Below, one piece after another: positions 1 to 9,000 of a stretch of 15,666 nt of DNA; within the stretch, counting starts at the first letter, position 1; every line of letters begins with the position of its first letter. Position numbers and translations under genes: made by a program. The DNA is from Betaproteobacteria bacterium. GTDB taxonomy: Bacteria; Pseudomonadota; Gammaproteobacteria; Burkholderiales; Burkholderiaceae_E. The notes under the pieces were generated by a model, which was not told the DNA's origin, did not search any database, and saw only the letters and a program-made list of their open reading frames with translations. Location of the stretch: the NCBI GenBank assembly GCA_009922405.1, contig RFVZ01000030.1, positions 1-15,666 on the forward strand. Direction: 5' to 3'.

Positions 1-1
1 C

Positions 2-1792
2 CCCGCCACGACGCCGAGCGGCGGTCAGCGCCAGACCAGCGAAGCTCTCATGCAGCGCTACTATCGCGCTGCCAAACTGGTCACCCAGGCGACTACCTTG
101 ATTGTTTCTGATCTCGAGCTTCGGCTCGCACCGTCAGTTGAAGGTGCCGAACCGGTTCCGATCGATCACGAGTTCCAGGACATTCGAGGCAACCTTGATG
201 TCCGCGATGTGGGTCTCTTTGAGCTTGACCCCTCGGCGATCCTCAGGGCTTTTCTCGCTGTTGCCAAACGCCCCGCCTTGGGCGGGATGACGTCGCGCAC
301 CTTGCGCGCGATCTGGCGAGCCCGTACCCGCGTCGATGCCCGATTCCGTCGAGACCCAGAAAATCGCGCGCTTTTCATGAGCTTTATGCAGATGCCCTCG
401 GGTGTCACACGAGGGCTGCGACTCATGAATCAATGGTCGGTTCTGGGGCGGTACTTACCGGAGTTTCGACGCATCGTGGGTCGGATGCAACATGACCTGT
501 TTCATGTCTACACGGTCGATCAACACATCCTCACCGTCGTGCGCAATCTGCGGCGATTCTTTCTCCCGCAACACGCCCACGAGTACCCGTTCTGCAGCGA
601 GCTCGCGGCTTCGTTTGATCAACCCTGGCGGCTCAGTGTTGCTGCGCTCTATCACGACATCGCCAAGGGTCGCGGAGGCGATCACTCTGAGCTCGGGCGC
701 TTGGATGCGCTGAAGTTCTGCCGTCGGCACGGCTTTTCGAAGACCGACGCCGAACTGGTCGCCTGGTTGGTCGACCACCACCTGCGTATGTCCTCAATCG
801 CGCAAAAACAGGACGTGCATGATCCCGACGTCATTGATGGGTTCGCCCAATTTGTTCAAAGCGACGAGCGCCTCGTGGCGCTGTATCTGTTGACCGTCGC
901 CGATATCCGAGGCACGAGTCCAAAAGTCTGGAATGCGTGGAAGGCCAAACTGCTCGAGGATCTGTTCCGCGGCACTCGGGCTCGGCTCGCACGCAGGCAG
1001 GAAGACGCCGGGTGGCCTGGAGAGAACCGCCGCACTGAAACGGTTCACGCTCGCAAGCAGGAAGCCATCCGGCTTATGCGCCAGCAGACTCTCGACGAAG
1101 AAGCATGGTCCCCGCTCTGGAGCGTTCTTGATACGGCCTACTTCCTGCGTCATGAACCGATCGACATTGCCTGGCACGTTCGAGCACTCTGGCGCCATCT
1201 TCGGAGCTCGAAGGCGGTGATCAAATCACGAGTCGCGACCGTCGGTGAAGGTTTCCAGGTCGTGGTCTGGATCCCGGAACAGCCCGAACTATTCGCACGG
1301 ATTTGCGAATATTTTGATCTTCGAGGACTCTCGGTTCTCGACGCACGTGTGACGACCACCCGCGGCGGATGGGCACTGGATCAGTTCTTAGTGACTCAGC
1401 CCGATTGGGCCGAACACCCTCGCGATATTCTGAATCTGATCGAAACCGAATTATTGGCGCGTTTGGCCTCACCAGAATCAATGGGGCCTCCAGTTCGTGG
1501 TCGCCCGTCGCGGCGTTCTCGATATTTCCCGGTTGAACCAGCGATTGAATTGGTTCCGGATGGACGCGGCGAACGGTGGTTGCTATCCGTGCGTGCCAAC
1601 GACCGAACCGGGCTCCTTTACGCGATTGCACGGGTATTTGCTAAACATCAGATCAATCTGCACACCGCTCGCATCTCGACCTTGGGCGAACGAGCTGAGG
1701 ACACTTTTTTAGTCGAAGGTGCCGCTCTAGCGACTGGAAATGGGCAAATTCAGTTTCAAACGGAGTTACTGGCCGCCCTCGCGGGTTCCTAG
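2..1792 (+). CDS. glnD: Bifunctional uridylyltransferase/uridylyl-removing enzyme GlnD (5'-truncated by window edge)
   Basis: GlnD uridylylates PII proteins (GlnB/GlnK) when nitrogen is short and removes UMP when glutamine is high, which controls glutamine synthetase adenylylation and NtrBC. The frame is open from base 2 with no start, so the first Met at 50 is internal. About 596 residues are present, against roughly 890 for the full family, so the N-terminal nucleotidyltransferase domain is upstream of the window. Counting from the Met at 50, the segment MQHDLFHVYTVDQH (about 145-158) opens the HD uridylyl-removing domain. The motif HDIAKGRGGDHS starts at residue 202 with the metal-binding His-Asp pair, and VDHH follows. 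Two C-terminal ACT domains, the glutamine sensors, lie near residues 402-455 and 508-555; the second carries DRTGLLYAIARVF. The gene converges on galU and the coding ends overlap by 27 bases. All visible signatures are intact. Identification is very secure. Confidence 0.97.
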   Translation, partial: PATTPSGGQRQTSEALMQRYYRAAKLVTQATTLIVSDLELRLAPSVEGAEPVPIDHEFQDIRGNLDVRDVGLFELDPSAILRAFLAVAKRPALGGMTSRTLRAIWRARTRVDARFRRDPENRALFMSFMQMPSGVTRGLRLMNQWSVLGRYLPEFRRIVGRMQHDLFHVYTVDQHILTVVRNLRRFFLPQHAHEYPFCSELAASFDQPWRLSVAALYHDIAKGRGGDHSELGRLDALKFCRRHGFSKTDAELVAWLVDHHLRMSSIAQKQDVHDPDVIDGFAQFVQSDERLVALYLLTVADIRGTSPKVWNAWKAKLLEDLFRGTRARLARRQEDAGWPGENRRTETVHARKQEAIRLMRQQTLDEEAWSPLWSVLDTAYFLRHEPIDIAWHVRALWRHLRSSKAVIKSRVATVGEGFQVVVWIPEQPELFARICEYFDLRGLSVLDARVTTTRGGWALDQFLVTQPDWAEHPRDILNLIETELLARLASPESMGPPVRGRPSRRSRYFPVEPAIELVPDGRGERWLLSVRANDRTGLLYAIARVFAKHQINLHTARISTLGERAEDTFLVEGAALATGNGQIQFQTELLAALAGS

Positions 1793-2668
1793 GTTGCTCT
1801 CAAGCCAAGCGCGGAATTCAGGCCCGATCTCGGCATGATCGCGCCCCAGGGCAACAGTCGCCTGAAGATATCCCAGCTTCGATCCACAGTCATAACGCTT
1901 CCCTTCAAATCGGTAAGCGAGAACAGGTTCGTCATCGAGCAGGCGGGCAATTGCGTCGGTCAGCTGAATCTCGCCCCCTTTCCCGGGAGTTTGTCTTGCC
2001 AGGTGCTGAAAAATGCGCGGTGTCAGTAGATAGCGACCGACAACGGCCAACGTCGATGGCGCGTCTTCGGGTTCGGGCTTTTCAATGATGGTCCGAATTC
2101 GCTCCGTCCGATCACCCCAGGGGGTACCTCCCACGATGCCATAGGCGCGAGTTTCGGTTCGCGGCACCTCTTGGACAGCTACCAAACTGGCATGATGCTG
2201 GCCAAATAAATGGGTCATTTGGGCCATGACCGCGGTGCCGCCTGCGACGGGGCGCATCAAATCATCGGCCAGGATCACTGCGAATGGCTCATTACCGACA
2301 ACCGGTTGAGCGCACAAAACGGCATGGCCGAGACCAAGTGCCTGCCCCTGGCGCAGGTAAATACAGCGCACTCCTGGTGGCAACACCGCCCGCACCATTT
2401 CAAGCAGCTCTGTCTTGCCTTTGGCTTCGAGGTCTGCTTCGAGTTCGTAGTTGACATCGAAGTGATCTTCGATCGCCCGCTTGCTGCGGCCCGTCACAAA
2501 AACCATCTCGGTGATTCCGGCCGCAACGGCTTCCTCTACGGCGTACTGAATCAGGGGCTTGTCGACGACGGGCAACATCTCCTTGGGTTGCGCTTTGGTC
2601 ACCGGTAAGAATCGGGTGCCCAGTCCAGCCACGGGAAATACCGCCTTGCGAACTTTCTTTTCATCCAT
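1766..2668 (-). CDS. galU: UTP--glucose-1-phosphate uridylyltransferase GalU
   Basis: This cytosolic enzyme makes UDP-glucose from UTP and glucose-1-phosphate, feeding LPS, capsule and other glycan synthesis. The 300-residue length is normal for the bacterial GalU family. The N-terminal nucleotide-binding signature VAGLGTRFLPVTKAQPKEM (13-31) is followed by LPVVDKPLIQYAVEEA. Downstream are GQALGLGHAVLCA, the metal-site strand VILADDLM, the sugar-binding stretch VGRYLLTP and the C-terminal EGKRYDCGSKLGYLQA. The ATG is supported by a GGAG Shine-Dalgarno at 2677-2680 on this strand, 8 bases upstream. The start overlaps the ligA stop by 8 bases, so galU is the last gene of the smc-zipA-ligA-galU unit and is probably translationally coupled to ligA. 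Its 3' end overlaps the end of glnD by 27 bases. A close alternative is another sugar-nucleotide pyrophosphorylase of the same superfamily, but the pattern is GalU throughout. Confidence 0.96.
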   Translation of the reverse strand: MDEKKVRKAVFPVAGLGTRFLPVTKAQPKEMLPVVDKPLIQYAVEEAVAAGITEMVFVTGRSKRAIEDHFDVNYELEADLEAKGKTELLEMVRAVLPPGVRCIYLRQGQALGLGHAVLCAQPVVGNEPFAVILADDLMRPVAGGTAVMAQMTHLFGQHHASLVAVQEVPRTETRAYGIVGGTPWGDRTERIRTIIEKPEPEDAPSTLAVVGRYLLTPRIFQHLARQTPGKGGEIQLTDAIARLLDDEPVLAYRFEGKRYDCGSKLGYLQATVALGRDHAEIGPEFRAWLESNLGTREGGQ

Positions 2669-4853
2669 TCAGCATTCTCCGCAGAAACTCAAATTCATCA
2701 ATCACAGCCACGCCCAGTTCGCGAGCCCGATCAAGCTTGCTGCCTGCCTCTTCACCCGCGAGAACAAAATCAGTTCGCTTCGAGACCGACCCTGCCACCT
2801 TGCCACCGGCCAAACGGATCCGCTCGGCCGCTTCTTCGCGGCTCAGCGACGGCAGGCGCCCCGTGATCACCCAAGTCTGACCCGAACAAACGCCTGAGGC
2901 AGTTTCGATTTCCCCCCCGACGACTCCGACCGCCTCCGCCGAAATATTCTCCCATCCGACCTTTGTGCCGATTTCTACTGGCCATCGGACTCCGCCTGCC
3001 CGCAGCGCATCAATCACCTGCAGGTTGTGAGGCTGGGCAAAGAATTCGCCAATCGAACTAATGATTTCGGGCCCAATCCCTTCGAGGGGGACCACCAAGG
3101 GGGGATCTGAGCGCTGTCGGCGACGCTGATTTTCTTTTTGAACCGCCAGTTTTTGGTCAAGTCGTTCGATCCAGTCTTCGTGAATGATGGGTTCGAGGTC
3201 GCCGTAGGTCCGAGCCAGGATCCGAGCAATCTCTTCGCCCACATGACGGATACCCAGCGCGAACAAAAACCGCTCCAGTCGAACTTCGCGAGAGGCTGCG
3301 ATCGCCCCCACCAAGTTACTCGCTGCACGCGATTCTTCACGTGGATTTTTTGCACGAAAGAGTGGTGCGAGCACCTCCGTTGACAGGTGGTACAAATCGG
3401 CCGGGGTCTGAACTAGCTCCTGCTCAACGAGTTGGTCGATGATTTTTTCGCCAAGACCCTCGATGTCCATGGCTCGTCGCTGAGCAAAATGGCGCAAAGC
3501 CTGACGGCGCTGTGCACCACAAAAGAGGCCACCCGTGCAGCGAAGTACCGCTCCATTGGGCTCGCGTGCCACCTGAGAGCCGCAAACAGGACACGCGGTG
3601 GGCATGACAAAAGGGCGTGTCGTTGACAGACGTGCCTCGGGGACCCGTCGAATGACTTCTGGAATGACGTCGCCGGCCCGGCGAATAATCACGTTATCTC
3701 CAACCTGGAGATCCTTGCGCCGAATCTCATCCTCGTTATGCAGGGTTGCATTCGATACCGTCACGCCCCCAACAAACACGGGCTCAAGCTTGGCGACTGG
3801 CGTCAAAGCGCCAGTGCGTCCGACTTGAATTTCGATGTCAAGAAGTCGCGTCATTGCCTCCTCGGCTGGGAACTTGTGCGCAATCGCCCATCGAGGCGAA
3901 CGTGCAACCCACCCAAGTTTGTCCTGCCAGTCTCGGCGATTAACTTTGTAAACCACCCCATCAATGTCGAATGGAAACTCAGCACGTTGAGCCAGGACGC
4001 GAGCCCAAAACTGCAATAGCCCCGCCCCCCCCAGAATGCCCTCCCGACAAGGCCCGACGGGTAGTCCCAGGTCGACAAGCCAATCGAGCATCCCCGATTG
4101 AGTGGCAGGAAGTTGCTCGCGGGTCCGATCATCGACGGTGCCAATGCCGTAGGCGAAGAACCTCAGGGGTCGCTGCGCGGTGATCTTCGGATCAAGTTGT
4201 CGCAAGCTGCCGGCAGCGGCGTTGCGGGGGTTCACGAACTCGCGTTCGCCCTGAGCACGCTGGACCTGGTTCAGGCGCTTAAAGTCAGCTCGAAAAATCA
4301 ACACTTCACCGCGAACCTCAAGGACCTCGGGTGTGGCGACTGGGCTTGCAGTTAAACGCAGCGGAATTGCCCTAATAGTTCGAATATTGAGCGTCACATC
4401 CTCGCCCGTGCTGCCATCACCGCGGGTCGCCGCCTGAACCAATTGGCCATGTTCGTACCGCAACGACACCGCCAACCCATCAAACTTTAACTCCGCGCCG
4501 AATTCCAGCAGCCCATCCGGCTCAAGGTCCCCCTGCCCGATCAGCGCCTCGCGGACACGACGATCAAAGGCCGCGATGTCGGCGTCCTCAAACGCGTTCG
4601 CCAGCGAAAGCATCGGCACCAGGTGTGTCACCGATCCAAAACCCTCGGCGGGCGCGCCGCTGATCCGTTGGGTTGGCGAATCCGGGGTTATCAATACCGG
4701 GAACTGGACTTCGATCTGCTGTAGTTCACGCCACAGCGCATCGTAAATCGCGTCCGGAATTTCTGGTGCATCTGATCCGTAATAACACTGATCATGATGG
4801 GCGATCAGCGTGCGGAGTTCGAGCACCCGCGATGCGGCCGCTTCAGCGTCCAT
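2661..4853 (-). CDS. ligA: NAD-dependent DNA ligase LigA
   Basis: LigA seals nicks in DNA during replication and repair, using NAD+ through a ligase-AMP intermediate. Domains in order are: the N-terminal Ia domain with the YYGSDAPEIPDAIYDAL stretch (24-40); the adenylation domain with ELKFDG, whose Lys123 is the AMP acceptor; the NATLHNEDEI region of the OB fold (368-377); a Cys4 zinc finger (C421, C424, C439, C445); helix-hairpin-helix repeats (about 460-620); and a C-terminal BRCT domain (about 655-728). At 730 residues it is longer than the Escherichia enzyme (671). The extra length includes a basic segment in the HhH region (about 567-588) and a long linker before BRCT. The start lies 21 bases after the zipA stop with only a weak purine stretch, and aligns with the family N-terminus. 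A run of eight G on the coding strand (4025-4032) lies within the gene, but the frame is intact. Confidence 0.97.
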   Translation of the reverse strand: MDAEAAASRVLELRTLIAHHDQCYYGSDAPEIPDAIYDALWRELQQIEVQFPVLITPDSPTQRISGAPAEGFGSVTHLVPMLSLANAFEDADIAAFDRRVREALIGQGDLEPDGLLEFGAELKFDGLAVSLRYEHGQLVQAATRGDGSTGEDVTLNIRTIRAIPLRLTASPVATPEVLEVRGEVLIFRADFKRLNQVQRAQGEREFVNPRNAAAGSLRQLDPKITAQRPLRFFAYGIGTVDDRTREQLPATQSGMLDWLVDLGLPVGPCREGILGGAGLLQFWARVLAQRAEFPFDIDGVVYKVNRRDWQDKLGWVARSPRWAIAHKFPAEEAMTRLLDIEIQVGRTGALTPVAKLEPVFVGGVTVSNATLHNEDEIRRKDLQVGDNVIIRRAGDVIPEVIRRVPEARLSTTRPFVMPTACPVCGSQVAREPNGAVLRCTGGLFCGAQRRQALRHFAQRRAMDIEGLGEKIIDQLVEQELVQTPADLYHLSTEVLAPLFRAKNPREESRAASNLVGAIAASREVRLERFLFALGIRHVGEEIARILARTYGDLEPIIHEDWIERLDQKLAVQKENQRRRQRSDPPLVVPLEGIGPEIISSIGEFFAQPHNLQVIDALRAGGVRWPVEIGTKVGWENISAEAVGVVGGEIETASGVCSGQTWVITGRLPSLSREEAAERIRLAGGKVAGSVSKRTDFVLAGEEAGSKLDRARELGVAVIDEFEFLRRMLNG

Positions 4854-4874
4854 CTCGATGAGCCGCGGTCTGGA

Positions 4875-6029
4875 TTAGTTGAAGAGGCGCAGAGCGAGTG
4901 GAGACCCAGGCTGAATGTCCGCTGCCACGAGGGTCGAGGCACGTTGCTCGAGTTGGCCCCTGATGACCTCGAGTTGGTTCGGGCCAAGCTTCTGGGCGGC
5001 ATCGTCGACCAACTGACCGTCGAGCCTTGCGACCAGACGCCGGGCACACTCAACCATCGCACCCCAGGGATCGTGGTCCAACAGAGTGCGAGGCAGATCG
5101 AGCAACAACGAGACGCGATTCGGACGATCGCCCAGTGACAACGAATACAAAATTGTCCCCTTGGGCTCTAATGCAACCCAACGTCCATTCCCCCGCTCCA
5201 CGAGGCCATTTTCGGCCGCGACCTGGGCAAGATCGGTTTGATGCAGGCTGACCGCGGTGTCTACATGAATCATCAGTTGGGCATCCTGCGCAGCGCAAAA
5301 GCCATCTAGTTCGCGCGCGCGCGACAAGGCCTCGACCATATCCGGCTTCGAATACTGGGCATCAAATTGCAGCGACAAGGCTTCAAGGCCTTCCAGAAAC
5401 TCAGAAAAATCTACGCCATTCAGCGGGCCGTTGCGGTTTGATAGCAAGACTCCAGCGCGCAGCGCGCGATACGAGCGCGATGCGCGGGGTGGTTCCCATT
5501 GCGTACCAACTGGAAGATCACTCACAGGGCAGGCATCCTGCGTGACTGGCTTGGAGCCGGCACGTCGCAAAAGATGCGCCGCTGCAATCAGCCGATCGCC
5601 GGGCAGTGCGTGTTGAAACATAAGGGTGACCACACATTCAACTCGAGGGTCCAACACCGGATCGCCGATCTTCCCATCATCGACCTCGACATGATGGCCC
5701 CCCAACCCATCGGCGAATTCGGCACCCGACAGCATCGATCGATCCGATGAACCGCGGGAGGCATTACCCATCAAGTAGTCCGGTCCGCTGTCGTGAACCG
5801 CGCTCGAACCATCCGACGACTCGGAATCAAAAAACGGTTCACGGAGCACCGGTTCATCACGTCCGCCCGAGTCACGACTGAGGTCATGCTCGTTCGCTTC
5901 CCCCGTTCCGGTTCCCTGGTGGCGCCGAGAGGCGCCCCTGGAGCTTTGCCAGGCGTTGTAGCCAAGCACCGATACGACCGCGATGACAGAAAGGATGACA
6001 ATGCTGAGTTCAAGCGAATTAAGGTTCAT
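4875..6029 (-). CDS. zipA: Cell division protein ZipA
   Basis: ZipA is a bitopic inner-membrane protein that anchors FtsZ filaments at the septum. The 384-residue protein opens with a short extracytoplasmic end and one hydrophobic segment (about residues 8-25, LSIVILSVIAVVSVLGY), followed by a basic patch (SSRGASRRH). Residues about 40-128 form a low-complexity linker rich in Ser, Gly and Asp, not the Pro/Gln-rich linker known from Escherichia. A globular C-terminal domain runs from about 130 to the end and finishes PGSPLALRLFN, matching the FtsZ-binding domain. The stretches YRALRAGVLLSNRNGPLNG and MVEALSRARELDGF recall the ZipA-type domains of betaproteobacteria and xanthomonads more than the Escherichia one; that comparison is from memory. 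Position between smc and ligA is the classic gammaproteobacterial arrangement. Its ATG overlaps the smc TGA (ATGA), implying coupled translation. Confidence 0.92.
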   Translation of the reverse strand: MNLNSLELSIVILSVIAVVSVLGYNAWQSSRGASRRHQGTGTGEANEHDLSRDSGGRDEPVLREPFFDSESSDGSSAVHDSGPDYLMGNASRGSSDRSMLSGAEFADGLGGHHVEVDDGKIGDPVLDPRVECVVTLMFQHALPGDRLIAAAHLLRRAGSKPVTQDACPVSDLPVGTQWEPPRASRSYRALRAGVLLSNRNGPLNGVDFSEFLEGLEALSLQFDAQYSKPDMVEALSRARELDGFCAAQDAQLMIHVDTAVSLHQTDLAQVAAENGLVERGNGRWVALEPKGTILYSLSLGDRPNRVSLLLDLPRTLLDHDPWGAMVECARRLVARLDGQLVDDAAQKLGPNQLEVIRGQLEQRASTLVAADIQPGSPLALRLFN

Positions 6030-9000
6030 GCTGCTTCTGCCATTCGTTCTGCGGTGTCCAGATCAACCGCGACAATGCGGGATACGCCCCGCTCCTGCAT
6101 GGTTACGCCGATTAACTGCTCGGCGAATTCCATCGCAATTCGATTATGTGTAATAAACAAGAACTGTGTTTGGTCCGCCATCGTTCGCACCATACGACAG
6201 TAGCGTTCCGTATTGGCGTCGTCCAGCGCTGCATCGACCTCATCCAACAGGCAAAACGGAGCTGGGTTGAGCTGAAAAAGCGCGAAGACGAGAGCCGTCG
6301 CAGTCATTGCCTTCTCGCCGCCCGAAAGTAACTGTATCGAGGTGTTGCGCTTACCCGGTGGCTGGGCGGTTACGTGGAGACCAGCGTCAAGAATTTCGTC
6401 GCCGGACAGGGTTAGTCGTGCCTCACCGCCGCCGAACAACAAGGGGAAAAGCCGGCCGAAATGGCCATTAACACGGTCGAAGGTTTCGCGCAGCAGTTCG
6501 CGGGTTTCCCGATCAATACTTCGGATCGCGCCTTCGAGGGTCTGCATCGCCTGATGCAGATCGGCTGATTGGGACTCCAAAAACGCCGTGCGTTCGCGCG
6601 CTTCATTGAGTTCATCCAGCGCGGCGAGGTTGACCGAGCCCAAGGCAGCAATGGCGCGGCCGAGACGGGTGCCTTCTTGTTGCAAGTAGGAAATCGCCGG
6701 CGGTGGATTAAAACGTGCCCGTAGGGCCATTTCATCAACGACCGCCCCACTCTCGGCCTGCGCCTCAGTGATTTGCAACAAGACCTGCTCGAGCATCAGG
6801 CGGGCTGCTTGCTCCTCAAGCTGGTGTTGTTGAATTCGAGCCCGGATCGGATCAAGACCACGCTCCTGAAGTAGCCGCTCTCCGTCGATCTGACGCAGGA
6901 CCAAACTCAAAGCGTCGAGCTCCGCCCTGGCTGCACCCAGCGCTGACTCCGCTAAGTCCCGTCTAACCCGGGCAGATTCCAGAGATTCGTTTGCTTCATC
7001 CGCGCGCAGGGTTGCGAGCTTCTGATGTTGGGTCTCCACGTCCTCAAGTGCTCTTTGGAGCTCCGCCGCGGCGCTGGCACGTTGTTCCTCAGCGCGCGCC
7101 GCACGGGCGCGAGCTTCCCGAAGCTCAAACGCGGTTTCCTGATCTTGATGCTCAAGAGCTCTGAGCGCGGTTTTAACCTGGCTTAAGTGAGCCTGTGAGT
7201 CAGCTGTGGCCTGGCGACCACGCTCCAGATCGAATGTCTGCTGCTGACGCAGTGTCTGAGTCTGCGCAACTTCAACTTCGGCGGCCTCGGCCAGCTTGAT
7301 TTGCTCATCAGCCTCCGATTGTGCCTCGAGCAGCTCCGCTTCGATACGGCGCTTTGCTTCGACCGCGCGGGTTCGGGTTTGTCCAAGGCTATCAGCCGAC
7401 TGCCGGTTTTGGGAGGCCAAGCGAATCGCCGCTCTTGATGCATCGCGGGCCAAGACCAGGGCCTGCTGACCCGAGTGATGGGCTTGGTGAGCCACTTCGA
7501 CCCGGGTAGCCTCTTCGTCGACACGCAATTTCGCCTCAGCCCACTCGCTGTCGAGAACCGTCAACTCGTTCTGTCGCGCTAAGAGGCCATCCTGCTCACT
7601 GTCCGGATGATGAAATTGAACACCAAACCGGCTAATTCTATGACCCGCGAGGGTCACAAATTCATGGCCGGGTGCAAGTTGCTCCCGTTGTTCGAGCGCT
7701 AATTCGACCGATTCGACAACCCAATATCCGTGCAACCAGTTCCTAAGAAGCGCAAGAATCTGCGGTTCATCACTGCGAATACAGGCACTTAGGAGCCGAG
7801 TTCCAACATGCGGCGGGCCTGGATCGTGTGCGGATTGGACGCTTGAGGGAAGCACCTCAAGCGCCTCTAAACTGAGCGCCAAGCGCCCCGGCGGGGCGTC
7901 ATCAATCATCCCGCCCGCATTGAGGTTCGGTCCCCCGCGAAGGGCAGCGACCCGTTCTCGCAATACGGCCTCGACCGGCACCTCAAAACCAGGATCAATC
8001 GACATTTGCTGCCAAATCGGCGGGGCGGCATCGAGCCCATGCTTGGCAAGCCAAGGGCGAAGCCGATTCTGCCCCCCTAACCTGGCCTGCAACTGGGCCA
8101 ATGCGGAACGACGGGCCTCAATCTGAGCGGCATGAGATTTCGCCATCCGCAACGCGTCGTAAGCTTGACTCCTCGCCTCTTCGAGCGACGCGAAAATGGC
8201 TTCGGATTCTGTGAGGTGGCCATTCGCTGCCATCTCGCCCTGCTCGGCCTCCTCGGCTGCTACTTGTGCAGCCTTGACCTCGGCTTCGGTTGGCTCCTTC
8301 TGGGCGTTCTGAGCTTGACGTTGACGCTCGATCCGGTGCTGACTGGCTGCGATACGTTCGCGTGCTGAGCGCGCTCGGGCTTGAGCCACCTCAAGCAGTC
8401 GCTGTGAGTTGGCCATTGCGAGGCGAGCAGTCTCGAGCGCCTGTTGCAACGACCAGGCCGCCCGTTCCGCCGTATCAAGCGTTTCCCGCACAGCCCCAAG
8501 CTCTTTACGGAGGGCCGCAACGCGGGCGTCAGCCAACTCGATCCGAGCCTCGCTCTCTGCTCGGTCCTGTTCAGCGCGTTCAATCGCGCCCAACGCGAGA
8601 TCCCGCCGTGATTGAGCGGCCTTGAGTCGCTCAGCCGCCTCCCCGCGAGCTGTCTCCACCCGGCGGATCTCGGCTTCAATCGCAGCCAATTCAGAACCAA
8701 TCTGGTAATACTCGCCTTGCCGCGCGTGTACCTGCTCGCCCAATTCGAAATGCGCCTCGCGCCGTCGGTTGAGATCGTCTTCGAACTTTTTCAAGGAATC
8801 AGTGGCCGCGTCGAATTCGACTTGTGCGGTCGCTAAAAAGTCGGCCGCAATGGCGCGCTGCTGGCTCGCATCTTCACGTAACAAAATGCGTAAAAACTGC
8901 TGCTTTTCCAACCGGTCGGCTTCAAGTTGGCGCAATCGCTGAGCAACGATCGCCTGCTTCTCGAGCCTGGCGATCCGTTCATGCAATTCGGTGAGCAGAT

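Noticed and set aside
1221..1631. 136-codon minus-strand frame inside glnD
   Set aside because: It is antisense to the ACT domains; its openness follows from GC-rich codon bias.
1750..1830. Bidirectional terminator between glnD and galU
   Set aside because: The genes overlap, and I find no GC stem followed by a T run on either strand in this stretch.
4025..4032. Run of eight C (G on the coding strand) in ligA as a phase-variation tract
   Set aside because: The frame is intact, it encodes an ordinary Gly-Gly-Ala loop, and ligA is essential, so on/off switching is unlikely; it could still be a sequencing-error hotspot.
5310..5323. CG dinucleotide run in zipA
   Set aside because: It is a short run within coding sequence for Ser-Arg-Ala-Arg; too short to call a repeat element.
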